Shown here piece after piece: positions 9,356 through 16,825 of a stretch of 62,250 nt of DNA. Every line of letters starts with the position of its first letter. Positions within the stretch are counted from its first letter, which is position 1. Made by a program: the position numbers and the translations under genes. Source of the stretch: UBA9732 sp963649615 (lineage in GTDB: Bacteria > Spirochaetota > Spirochaetia > Sphaerochaetales > Sphaerochaetaceae); NCBI GenBank assembly GCA_963649615.1, contig CAVJIN010000006.1, forward strand, positions 1 through 62,250. The letters run 5' to 3'. The notes under the pieces are model-generated. The model saw nothing but the letters and a program-made list of their open reading frames with translations. It was not told the DNA's origin and did no database searches.

Positions 9356-10443
9356 ATCAAGACAACATGAAAAAAGACAACACAGAAGTCTTACTTAAAG
9401 TTGAAAACTTGTGCCAATACTTCAAGCTTGACAGGCGAACAGCTAACAAAGCGGTAGACAATGTAAGTTTTGAAATTAACAAAGGTGAAGTCTTTGGTTT
9501 AGTTGGAGAATCTGGTTGTGGAAAGACAACTACAGGAAGATCAATCATTAGACTTTATGATTGCACAAGTGGAAATGTCTATTTTAAGGGACAAAGAATT
9601 TGTGCTGGAGTGAAGTCATACAAGGATGCAATTGCAGCAGCAAGAGCAGAAAAAAAGACTTGTAAAGATGAGAGTTGTTTGGCAGAGCTAGATAAAATTA
9701 TTGCTGACAATAAGGCTCTAATGGCTCAAGCAAAAAAAGACCATAAAAATGTGGATCGTAGCCTATTAAACCAGATTCAGATGATTTTTCAGGACCCTAT
9801 TGCCTCTTTAGACCCTCGTATGACAGTCAGAGATATTATTGCTGAAGGTCTTGTAATTAAGGGAGTCAAGGATAAAGAGTACATAGATCAGAGAGTCTAT
9901 GAGATGCTTGAGACTGTTGGTCTTGTAAAAGAGCATGCCTCCCGTTATCCTCATGAATTCTCTGGTGGACAGAGACAGAGAATTGGTATTGCACGTGCTA
10001 TTATCATGGAACCTTCCTTGATTATTGCAGACGAGCCAATTAGCGCTTTGGACGTTTCTATTAGAGCTCAAGTCATGAACCTTCTCAATGATTTAAGAGA
10101 GAAAATGGGACTTACCATCCTCTTTATTGCTCACGATCTTAGTGTTGTTAAGTACTTCTCTGATAGAATTGGCGTTATGTATTATGGAAAGATGGTTGAG
10201 CTTGCAGACTCTGACGAGCTTTTTAAGCATCCTCTTCACCCATATACAAGGTCTCTTTTGAGTGCAATTCCTCAACCGGATCCAAACTACGAAAAAAACA
10301 GAAAGAGAATTGTCTATAATCCAGTTGCAGACCATGATTATAGAAACAGTTCCCCATCATTTAGAGAGGTTACAAAAGGACACTTTGTACTTTGTGATGA
10401 TGCAGAGTTTGAGAAGTATTCCAAGCTTGTAGCTGAGAACTAG
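9352..10443 (+). CDS. oppF: Opp-type ABC ATPase, OppF
   Basis: A 363-residue ATPase partner of OppD. Walker A GESGCGKT lies near residues 50-57, Q-loop MIFQDPIASLDP near 145, signature FSGGQRQR near 203 and Walker B ADEPISALD near 225. The OppF-type C-terminal HPLHPYTRSLLSAIPQPDP segment is present. Between Walker A and the Q-loop there is a charged helical stretch of about 50 residues (residues 85-135, many Lys/Glu/Ala) that ordinary OppF lacks. It starts with ATGA overlapping the oppD stop. Its cargo is that of the operon, peptides or possibly oligosaccharides. Confidence 0.93.
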   Translation: MNQDNMKKDNTEVLLKVENLCQYFKLDRRTANKAVDNVSFEINKGEVFGLVGESGCGKTTTGRSIIRLYDCTSGNVYFKGQRICAGVKSYKDAIAAARAEKKTCKDESCLAELDKIIADNKALMAQAKKDHKNVDRSLLNQIQMIFQDPIASLDPRMTVRDIIAEGLVIKGVKDKEYIDQRVYEMLETVGLVKEHASRYPHEFSGGQRQRIGIARAIIMEPSLIIADEPISALDVSIRAQVMNLLNDLREKMGLTILFIAHDLSVVKYFSDRIGVMYYGKMVELADSDELFKHPLHPYTRSLLSAIPQPDPNYEKNRKRIVYNPVADHDYRNSSPSFREVTKGHFVLCDDAEFEKYSKLVAEN

Positions 10444-10464
10444 AGTCTAGAAAAAAGGTGAAAA

Positions 10465-11565
10465 ATGAAGCTTTCACAACCAAAATCGGCACGAACCATC
10501 AACATTGCTAGGGTTCTTGGGGCAATTAGAAGAAACGAAAATTTCTCCCGAGCAGAACTTGCTAGGCTTTTGGAATTAAACAAAGTCTCTGTTGGTGAAA
10601 TTGTCGAATTCTTGGTTTCTGAAGGCTTTATTGAAGAAGTAGGAAAGATTGAAAGTTCAAATGGTCGAAAGGCCACAGCTTTAAAGATAATTTCTGATTC
10701 TTCATTTGTTCTTTCCGTTAATATAGAAAGCAGAAATACAACCATTTCTCTTTGTGATCTTATGGCAAATCCAGTTAGGTTTGAGCGTATTCCAACCAAC
10801 ACAAAGGTTAAAGTAGAGGAGTTTTGTGCTGGTATTATCAAGAGTTGCATACGTGTAATGAAATTGGTTGATGCTAGTAAGGTTTTGGGCGTAGGAATCA
10901 CCGTTTCAGGGCGTATTTCAGAAGATTCTAGTACAATTCTTGAATGTTCTTATCTTCCTTGGAAAAATATTCCTTTAGCGGAAGCCTTTGCACAGGTGCT
11001 TAAATTAAAAGCCTGTATCCGTAATTCTACTGCTGCTCTTATCTTAGCAGAACGTTTTGTTTCTTCTTCTGATTTTCTTGAATCAAAAGGGCCCGTGATG
11101 TACCTTAATTGGGGAGATAATGTCAATCTTGCCTTCATTCAAAAGGGTAAGGTCTTTGCTGATTATAATGATTTTGGACATCTTAAAATGGCACAAACGG
11201 GTTTATGTTGGTGTGGAGATATTGGATGTTTGGAGGCTGTAGTGTCTGCATGGGCGTTGTCCAAAAATGGAGACGATCACTTAATGGATTTGTGGCCTAA
11301 TGTCTCCCGTGAAGCTTTAGAATCTTTAGGAAGAGCTTTAATCTTAGCGTCAAAAGTTACAGGGTCTACAAAGGTGATAATTGGTGGAGAAGGGTCTACA
11401 ATTCCACAAGCACAAAAAAAAATCATAGGACAGTGCTGTTCTGGGCTATCATTTGAGCTCTCTCACTTGGGAGAACGTGCCAATATGATAGCTGCTGCAG
11501 AAGTGGCATTGGATGAATGGGTCTATATGACATCTCTTTTAGAAGAAGTCAAAAACGTTCTTTAA
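10465..11565 (+). CDS. ROK family transcriptional regulator (NagC/XylR type)
   Basis: A 366-residue protein with an N-terminal winged helix (residues about 10-70: FSRAELARLLELNKVSVGEI, then the SNGRKATAL wing) and a C-terminal ROK sugar-binding fold. The zinc-site motif C-x-C-G-x-x-G-C-L-E is clear at about 248-257 (CWCGDIGCLE). ROK repressors typically release DNA when they bind a sugar or amino sugar. The gene starts 21 bp after oppF with an AAGGTG ribosome-binding site, so it is probably the last gene of the opp operon and may control it. Its presence hints that the Opp system carries a sugar-containing ligand. That is inference from context. Confidence 0.88.
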   Translation: MKLSQPKSARTINIARVLGAIRRNENFSRAELARLLELNKVSVGEIVEFLVSEGFIEEVGKIESSNGRKATALKIISDSSFVLSVNIESRNTTISLCDLMANPVRFERIPTNTKVKVEEFCAGIIKSCIRVMKLVDASKVLGVGITVSGRISEDSSTILECSYLPWKNIPLAEAFAQVLKLKACIRNSTAALILAERFVSSSDFLESKGPVMYLNWGDNVNLAFIQKGKVFADYNDFGHLKMAQTGLCWCGDIGCLEAVVSAWALSKNGDDHLMDLWPNVSREALESLGRALILASKVTGSTKVIIGGEGSTIPQAQKKIIGQCCSGLSFELSHLGERANMIAAAEVALDEWVYMTSLLEEVKNVL

Positions 11566-11589
11566 AAATCTTTCGTGACTCTTTAACTT

Positions 11590-11644
11590 TCGCAACTATT
11601 TAACTTGCCCTATGGTCTAGTTTTTATTAACTTTTAAGTTGCGA
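11590..11644. repeat. 8-bp inverted repeat upstream of htpG
   Basis: TCGCAACT (11590-11597) and AGTTGCGA (11637-11644) form perfect arms 39 bp apart just before the htpG ribosome-binding site. The interval also holds repeated TTAACTT words. It could be an operator pair or the base of a leader stem. It does not match the CIRCE element. Confidence 0.35.
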
Positions 11645-11666
11645 GTTTTAGTGTTGGAGGGTTAAC

Positions 11667-13523
11667 ATGGAACGCAAACAGTTTAAAACGGAAGTATCGG
11701 AATTACTACATCTGATAATCCATTCGTTATATTCACACAAAGAAATTTTTCTCAGAGAATTGATTTCAAATGCCTCTGATGCCTTGGATAAACTTAAATA
11801 CAAGACATTGGTAGAAGGAAATGCTCCAGAAGGAGAACTTAGGATTGACCTTTCTTTTACAGAAGGAGACAAAAGAACACTTACAATTTCAGATAATGGC
11901 ATTGGAATGAGCCATGACGAGCTCAATGAAGATCTTGGAACAATTGCAAGATCTGGAACCAAGCATTTTATCTCTAATTTAACTGACGAACAAAGAAAAG
12001 ATAGCAATCTTATTGGACAATTTGGAGTTGGTTTTTATTCTGCATTCATGGTTGCAGACAAAGTTGAAGTGACCTCAAAAGCCTTTGGTTGTGACCAAGC
12101 TTACAAGTGGACTAGCGACGGGAAGGAAAAGTACACAATTGAAGAGGCTCAACGAGATTCTTGCGGAACAACAATTGTTCTTTATCTTAATGATGAAGGC
12201 AAAGAATATGCAAATCGTTGGCAACTTGAAAATTTAGTAAAGCAGTACAGTGATCACATTGCTTATCCTATTTATCTTTCCTATGACCAAAACACTTATG
12301 ATGATAAGTATAATGTCACTGGAACAGAACACAAGGTAGAGAAAATCAACAGTGCTGCAGCTCTTTGGACAAGAAGTAAGAGCTCTCTTAAAGAAGAAGA
12401 TTACAATGAGTTTTACAAAAATACCTACTATGACTCAGAAAATCCTTTGTTTTATATTCATACAAAGGCTGAAGGGGCCACAGAGTATACTACATTGTTC
12501 TATATTCCAGCCAAAGCTCCTTTTGACATGTATCAGGCAGACTACAAACCAGGTGTAAAACTCTATGTTAAGAGAGTTTATATCACAGATGATGAAAAAG
12601 AGCTCCTTCCTACATATCTACGTTTTGTGCGTGGAATTATTGATAGTGAAGACCTTCCTTTGAACGTCTCTAGAGAGATTCTTCAGCAAAACAAGGTCAT
12701 GATGGCTATTAGAAATGCTTCTGTGAAGAAACTCTTAGGTGAGTTTAAGAAAATCTCTGAACAGAATCCTGAGCTTTATACAAAGTTCATTGAACAGTAC
12801 AACAGACCTTTGAAGGAAGGGCTTTATCAGGATTATGCAAACAGAGATGATCTACTTGAACTTGTTCGCTTCAAGAGCACAGCTGTAGAGGGCTTCACTT
12901 CATTCAAGGCTTATAAAGAGAGAATGAAGCAAGACCAAAAGAGTATTTACTACATCACTGGTAGCGATGAGAATACACTTCGTAATTCTCCTCTTTTGAC
13001 GTCTTATAAGGAAAAAGGAATAGAAGTTCTTCTTATGACAGACAGCATTGATGACATTGTCATTTCTTCTGTTGGTAAGTATGCGGATCTTCCTCTCAAG
13101 GCTATCAATAAGAGTGGGGCAATGGATGACTTCCAAACAGAGGATGAAAAAAAGAAAGCACAAGAAGAAAGTTCCAGTATTGTAGAAAAGCTAAAGAAGG
13201 CTCTTGGAGACAGAGTCAAAGATGTTATAGTTTCAACTAGACTTTCTAATGTCTCTGCAGTTGTAGTTTCTGACGAGAATGATCCATCTGTTCAAATGCA
13301 ACAAATTCTCAAGGCAATGGGACAGGATAATTATGAAGGACCTGCTCCAATTCTTGAAGTTAATGCGGAAGATCCATTTGTTAAGCGTATTGTGGATTCC
13401 CAAGATGAAAACTTTGTTGCAGATGCAGCTAGCGTTCTTTTAGATCAAGCTCTTCTCACAGAAGGTGTCATGCCAAAGGATCCAGCAGGCTTCATAAAGA
13501 AACTTCACAGTTTACTTTGTTAA
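11667..13523 (+). CDS. htpG: Hsp90-family molecular chaperone HtpG
   Basis: A 618-residue cytosolic ATP-dependent chaperone of normal family length. The N-terminal GHKL ATP-binding motifs are all visible: LISNASDALDKLKY near residue 30, DNGIGMS near 75, GTIARSGTK near 92 and GQFGVGFYSAFMV near 115. The middle domain has the conserved RGIIDSEDLPLNVSREILQ segment. A GGAGG sequence precedes the ATG. It appears monocistronic, with an intrinsic terminator downstream. An inverted repeat lies upstream, but no CIRCE or other known heat-shock operator is recognisable. Confidence 0.97.
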   Translation: MERKQFKTEVSELLHLIIHSLYSHKEIFLRELISNASDALDKLKYKTLVEGNAPEGELRIDLSFTEGDKRTLTISDNGIGMSHDELNEDLGTIARSGTKHFISNLTDEQRKDSNLIGQFGVGFYSAFMVADKVEVTSKAFGCDQAYKWTSDGKEKYTIEEAQRDSCGTTIVLYLNDEGKEYANRWQLENLVKQYSDHIAYPIYLSYDQNTYDDKYNVTGTEHKVEKINSAAALWTRSKSSLKEEDYNEFYKNTYYDSENPLFYIHTKAEGATEYTTLFYIPAKAPFDMYQADYKPGVKLYVKRVYITDDEKELLPTYLRFVRGIIDSEDLPLNVSREILQQNKVMMAIRNASVKKLLGEFKKISEQNPELYTKFIEQYNRPLKEGLYQDYANRDDLLELVRFKSTAVEGFTSFKAYKERMKQDQKSIYYITGSDENTLRNSPLLTSYKEKGIEVLLMTDSIDDIVISSVGKYADLPLKAINKSGAMDDFQTEDEKKKAQEESSSIVEKLKKALGDRVKDVIVSTRLSNVSAVVVSDENDPSVQMQQILKAMGQDNYEGPAPILEVNAEDPFVKRIVDSQDENFVADAASVLLDQALLTEGVMPKDPAGFIKKLHSLLC

Positions 13524-13635
13524 AATATACGGTTTTTGCTTTAATTTTGCCTAAATTTTGAAAAAAAATACTATTTAGTATTCCAAATTTGATATTTGTG
13601 GGCAATAATATTCCAAGAAGTGTTAAGGTGCTTCT

Positions 13636-13692
13636 AGGGGCTAGGCTAGTTTTCTCTCCCATTCAACCTACTGGCCTAACCCTTTTTTCTTT
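13636..13692 (+). terminator. Intrinsic terminator after htpG
   Basis: A long imperfect hairpin, with arms around GGGGCTAGGC (from 13637) and GGCCTAACCC (ending 13682), is followed by a T-rich run to 13692. It lies about 110 bp after the htpG stop. The stretch between the htpG stop and the rlmE promoter holds nothing else I can support; a small RNA is possible but unproven. Confidence 0.65.
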
Positions 13693-13787
13693 TAAAATTA
13701 CAATCTTCCGAAAAGTATGCTTATAGACGTGAAGATGGGGTTTTTGTTGTTCCTATTGGATGTCTTAGAGACTGAACTTGAAATTCT

Positions 13788-13817
13788 TTGACTTTAGACA
13801 CAATAACAAGGTATAAC
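13788..13817 (+). promoter_or_regulatory. Predicted promoter of rlmE, leaderless geometry
   Basis: TTGACT (13788-13793), an 18-nt spacer and TATAAC (13812-13817) place the expected start of transcription on the ATG at 13824, six bases after the -10 box. Confidence 0.55.
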
Positions 13818-13823
13818 GTTGTT

Positions 13824-14423
13824 ATGGCAAATAGCAGAAGGGACACGGCTGATTCTTATACTCTCAGAGCACATAGAGAAGGGTATCCGGCAAGAAGTGT
13901 TTATAAACTTGAAGAAATACAGAAAGCTAACAACATCATCAAGCCAGGTGACACTGTTTTGGATGTTGGGGCCGCTCCGGGAAGTTGGACTCTTTATACC
14001 CACAGGATGCTTCTCAAAGGTAAGGGTACAATTATTAGTGTTGATCTTAATCCTCTTAACCTTAACCCTGTACCTCCAACAGTTACTGCGTATGTTGGTG
14101 ATGCCTTCTCAAAAGAAATTAGAGCAAAACTTACAAGTCATGGCCCATTTGACGCCATCATTAGTGATGCGGCTCCAATGACAACAGGAAACCGTACAGT
14201 AGATACTACTAGAAGTGAATGGCTTGCCGAGCAGGTTGTCATTTTGGCTCAAGAACAACTAAAAATTCATGGAAATCTAGTCATCAAGATTTTCCAAGGC
14301 GGTGGTCAGCAACAAATTCTTCAAACCATGCGTACAATGTTCGTCAAAGCCAAGACTCTCAAGCCCAAAGCCTGCAGAACAGATAGCTTTGAAATCTACC
14401 TCATTGGTTTGGATAAGAAATAA
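13824..14423 (+). CDS. rlmE: 23S rRNA (uridine-2'-O)-methyltransferase RlmE/FtsJ
   Basis: A 199-residue SAM-dependent methyltransferase that would modify the A-loop uridine of 23S rRNA. The SAM-binding motif VLDVGAAPGSWT is clear. The K-D-K-E tetrad of the FtsJ family can be placed in SVYKLEEI, IISDAAP, LVIKIFQGG and SFEIYLIG. The start ATG 13824 gives the standard MANSRRDTADSYTLRAHREG N-terminus; longer versions would begin inside the promoter. With no ribosome-binding site at usual distance and a -10 box ending six bases upstream, the transcript may be leaderless. A possible operon with the rhomboid gene is made less likely by that gene's own promoter. Confidence 0.95.
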   Translation: MANSRRDTADSYTLRAHREGYPARSVYKLEEIQKANNIIKPGDTVLDVGAAPGSWTLYTHRMLLKGKGTIISVDLNPLNLNPVPPTVTAYVGDAFSKEIRAKLTSHGPFDAIISDAAPMTTGNRTVDTTRSEWLAEQVVILAQEQLKIHGNLVIKIFQGGGQQQILQTMRTMFVKAKTLKPKACRTDSFEIYLIGLDKK

Positions 14424-14466
14424 GGAACTGTATGAGGTTTTTGCAAAAACCTTGTTTGAGTTGTGG

Positions 14467-14495
14467 TTGACGTTAAAGAGCTAGCTCACTATTTT
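14467..14495 (+). promoter_or_regulatory. Predicted promoter of the rhomboid gene, leaderless geometry
   Basis: TTGACG (14467-14472), exactly 17 nt, then TATTTT (14490-14495); six bases later is the ATG at 14502. There is no Shine-Dalgarno sequence. Confidence 0.55.
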
Positions 14496-14501
14496 TAAAG
14501 C

Positions 14502-15155
14502 ATGTCAAAAAACACGATTTTAAACAAAAAATTCAAATATACATATTCTAATGCCGTATTATATTTGATTCTCATAAACTTTGTTGTTTATATGCTTGTG
14601 AACTATACGAATATTCGCATACAAGGGTTGCCTCTTGTTTATTGGCTAGGTTTAATTCCTGGCTGTGTAAATATGGGATGGGTGTGGCAGTTCTTTACTT
14701 ATATGTTTGTGCACAGTAGTTTTTCACACCTTTTCTTCAATATGTTTGGACTTTATATGTTTGGAACTCTACTTGAAAGAGAACTGGGAACTAGAGAATT
14801 TCTCTTGTTCTACTTTGTTTGTGGGGTTCTTGGCGGTGTCATTAGTTACATATTTTACCTGCTTATGGGGACCTATGCAGTGATTGTTGTAGGTGCATCT
14901 GGCTCTATATATGCAATGTTGTTATTGACTGCCGTTTTCTTTCCTAATGCAAGAGTTTTACTGTTTTTCTTCATTCCACTTAAGATGCCCTATGCTGTGA
15001 TGGTTTATATAGCAATTGAGCTGTTTGACCAAATTGTTGGCCTTAATGGCGGGGTGGCTCACTTAATTCACCTTTCAAGTATTGCTATTGCATGGCTCTA
15101 TTGTATTGTCAGATTCAAAATGAACCCAATAAAGATTTGGAAGTATAATTTGTGA
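14502..15155 (+). CDS. Rhomboid family intramembrane serine protease
   Basis: A 217-residue polytopic membrane protein with about six helices. The rhomboid landmarks are present in order: HSSFSHLFFNMFGLYMFG (the H-x-x-x-H-x-x-x-N helix), the catalytic serine in GASGSIYA near residue 145, and a partner His in the last helices (GGVAHLIHLSS). Rhomboids cleave helices of membrane proteins; the substrate here is unknown. The start ATG has no ribosome-binding site, and a consensus-like promoter ends six bases before it. Confidence 0.92.
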   Translation: MSKNTILNKKFKYTYSNAVLYLILINFVVYMLVNYTNIRIQGLPLVYWLGLIPGCVNMGWVWQFFTYMFVHSSFSHLFFNMFGLYMFGTLLERELGTREFLLFYFVCGVLGGVISYIFYLLMGTYAVIVVGASGSIYAMLLLTAVFFPNARVLLFFFIPLKMPYAVMVYIAIELFDQIVGLNGGVAHLIHLSSIAIAWLYCIVRFKMNPIKIWKYNL

Positions 15156-15179
15156 AACCTTTTCTCCTTCACAATGTTG

Positions 15180-15185
15180 TATAAT
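15180..15185 (+). promoter_or_regulatory. Predicted -10 box of the small exported protein gene
   Basis: A perfect TATAAT lies 30 bp before the ATG at 15216. No convincing -35 box is visible at the normal distance. The leader carries AAGGAG. Confidence 0.45.
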
Positions 15186-15215
15186 AATGAACGAGTAGGA
15201 AAAAAAGGAGTTTTT

Positions 15216-15857
15216 ATGAAAAGATTTTTCGTTACATTATTTGTTTTGGTTCTTTGTTTTACAGCTTTTGCAGGTGTAGAATCTAAATTAAATGTCTACG
15301 GTGGAACATCATACATGGTTTCTCATGTTGGAGCTTCTTATAATCTTGGGAAGTGGGAGTTTGGTGGAACTTTGTATTCTGCATTCCCAAACATTGGTAT
15401 TATTGGGTATGTGAATGAAATGAAAAACTATGATCCAGCAGGGACAGAAGAGAAGCCAAATCTTTTAAAGCTGTTAGGACAGTCTTTCACTCTTGGTTAT
15501 GCTGCAAATGTTTCAGCTTCTTATGATGTGATTCCATCTGACAATGTAGATTTAAATCTAGGTTTGTCACTTTCAGGTATGTACACAGAATTCTTAAAGG
15601 ATTTATTGGGTGTAAAGTTTGGGATCATTTCCGCGGATGTGACAATGAAATTGCAGTTTAATTTTGCTAAACACAACGGTATTTATATTGCAACAGAGCT
15701 TCCTCTTGCTGGTGTGTTAATATCTCAACAGACAACAGAAGAAAATGGCACAACAAAAGGCGCACAATTCTTCACAGTGGCAATGGAAGGATATCCACAA
15801 GCCGCTTTGTCTTTGGTTCTTTATACAACAAGAGTTGGCTACGTCTACAGATTCTAA
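15216..15857 (+). CDS. Exported protein of unknown function, probable outer-membrane beta-barrel
   Basis: A 213-residue protein. The start is the ATG at 15216, six bases after AGGAG, giving a clean signal peptide (MKRFFVTLFVLVLCFTAFAG, likely cut after AFA). The mature part alternates polar and hydrophobic residues with many Gly, Tyr and Ser. It ends in an aromatic residue (VGYVYRF), the C-terminal pattern recognised by the Bam machinery. I recognise no family. It is monocistronic between its own promoter and a strong terminator. Confidence 0.75.
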   Translation: MKRFFVTLFVLVLCFTAFAGVESKLNVYGGTSYMVSHVGASYNLGKWEFGGTLYSAFPNIGIIGYVNEMKNYDPAGTEEKPNLLKLLGQSFTLGYAANVSASYDVIPSDNVDLNLGLSLSGMYTEFLKDLLGVKFGIISADVTMKLQFNFAKHNGIYIATELPLAGVLISQQTTEENGTTKGAQFFTVAMEGYPQAALSLVLYTTRVGYVYRF

Positions 15858-15892
15858 AGAGGCTTTTGCAAAAAAACCTAGAAGAAAAAAAG

Positions 15893-15934
15893 AAGCTGTA
15901 ACATGTTGTCTAAATGACAGTGTTACAGCTTTTT
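15893..15934. terminator. Bidirectional intrinsic terminator
   Basis: An 11-bp perfect stem (AAGCTGTAACA with TGTTACAGCTT) is flanked by an A-rich run on the left and a T-run on the right. It can stop the exported-protein gene on the + strand and the tRNA cluster on the - strand. Confidence 0.85.
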
Positions 15935-15940
15935 CACATC

Positions 15941-16014
15941 TGAGACCGGGAAGATTCGAACTTCTGACCCTCAGATCCGCAATCTGATGCTCTATCCAGC
16001 TGAGCTACGATCTC
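15941..16014 (-). tRNA. tRNA-Arg, anticodon GCG
   Basis: A 74-nt cloverleaf on the minus strand: 7-bp acceptor stem (GAGATCG/CGGTCTC), D-arm with A20 (an Arg identity base), anticodon arm TCAGA-TTGCGGA-TCTGA, TTCGAAT T-loop, discriminator A, CCA not encoded. The anticodon reads GCG, decoding CGC/CGU. Most bacteria use ACG (edited to ICG) for this box, so the anticodon is unusual. It is the last gene of a three-tRNA cluster and is followed by a terminator. Confidence 0.93.
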
Positions 16015-16020
16015 GTTTAT

Positions 16021-16107
16021 CGGAGTGACGGGGATTTGAACCCCGGATACCGTTACCAGTATACTTCCTTAGCAGGGAAGCGCCTTCGACCGCTCGGCCA
16101 TCGCTCC
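16021..16107 (-). tRNA. tRNA-Ser, anticodon GCT
   Basis: An 87-nt class II tRNA with a long variable arm, anticodon arm CTTCC-CTGCTAA-GGAAG (GCT, decoding AGC/AGU), T-loop TTCAAAT and discriminator G. The acceptor stem GGAGCGA/TCACTCC has one C-A mismatch at the fifth pair. CCA is not encoded. Confidence 0.93.
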
Positions 16108-16113
16108 TAGGTA

Positions 16114-16198
16114 CGGATGGAGAGGGATTCGAACCCCCGGAGGCTTGCACCTCAACGGTTTTCAAGACCGCCTCCTTCGACCTCTCGGACATCCATCC
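16114..16198 (-). tRNA. tRNA-Ser, anticodon TGA
   Basis: An 85-nt class II tRNA: perfect 7-bp acceptor stem (GGATGGA/TCCATCC), anticodon arm GCGGT-CTTGAAA-ACCGT (TGA, decoding UCA and relatives), long variable arm, discriminator G. It is the first gene of the Ser-Ser-Arg cluster transcribed leftward, with 6-7 nt between tRNAs. Confidence 0.94.
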
Positions 16199-16224
16199 AT
16201 AGCGTTAAAACGATAATAGTTGAT

Positions 16225-16821
16225 TCAATCTTTGTCAATAGATACCTGACATTTCCCATTTGTTAAATTAGCCATAGCAAGAACTAACTTCTTTGAATTT
16301 AAACTTGGTACTGTGCCTTGGATTAAGATAGAAGTGCCAAAATCTTCGTTTATTGTTTGTGCTTCAACAGAAGACAAGATTCTTTTGGTGCTTTCATAAC
16401 AATCATAGCCTATATCCAGGGAAAAAGAGGATTTTTCTACAAGCTCTTCTGTTTGTATGCCATCAAGAACAGCTTTTGTGCTATCTCCATAGGCTTTGAC
16501 AAGACCTCCTGTCCCAAGAAGAGTTCCTCCAAAATAACGAACAATTAGTACAATAATGTTAGTAATCCCAGAGCCTTTTAAAACTTCTAAAGCCGGTCTG
16601 CCTGCTGTGTTCTTTGGTTCATGGTCATCTGAATAAGAAAACTGATTACCCATAACGGCTGCATGAACAACATGCGTAGCCCCCTCAAACTGAGAGCGAG
16701 TTTCTTCAACTATGCGTTTGACATCAGCTGGAGAGGAGCAAATCTTTGCAATTGCAATGAATCTAGATTTTTTTACTACAATTTCAACTTGCCGTTCTTC
16801 TTTTAGAATTTTCATTTCCAT
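16225..16821 (-). CDS. yigZ: YigZ/IMPACT family protein
   Basis: A 198-residue protein of the conserved UPF0029/IMPACT fold. The diagnostic segments are DDHEPKNTAGRPALEVLKGS and IVRYFGGTLLGTGGLVKAYG (residues about 64-110). The bacterial family has no settled biochemical role; links to translation have been suggested for the eukaryotic relative. It lies 4 bp after the aldo-keto reductase gene and is the last of three closely packed minus-strand genes. Confidence 0.92.
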   Translation of the reverse strand: MEMKILKEERQVEIVVKKSRFIAIAKICSSPADVKRIVEETRSQFEGATHVVHAAVMGNQFSYSDDHEPKNTAGRPALEVLKGSGITNIIVLIVRYFGGTLLGTGGLVKAYGDSTKAVLDGIQTEELVEKSSFSLDIGYDCYESTKRILSSVEAQTINEDFGTSILIQGTVPSLNSKKLVLAMANLTNGKCQVSIDKD

Positions 16822-16825
16822 GTCC

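Noticed and set aside
13524..13787. Small structured RNA such as SRP or 6S RNA after htpG
   Set aside because: No conserved SRP tetraloop region or 6S bubble is visible; the hairpin with T-run is explained as a terminator.
15992..16192. 66-codon minus-strand frame
   Set aside because: It runs through the three tRNA genes.
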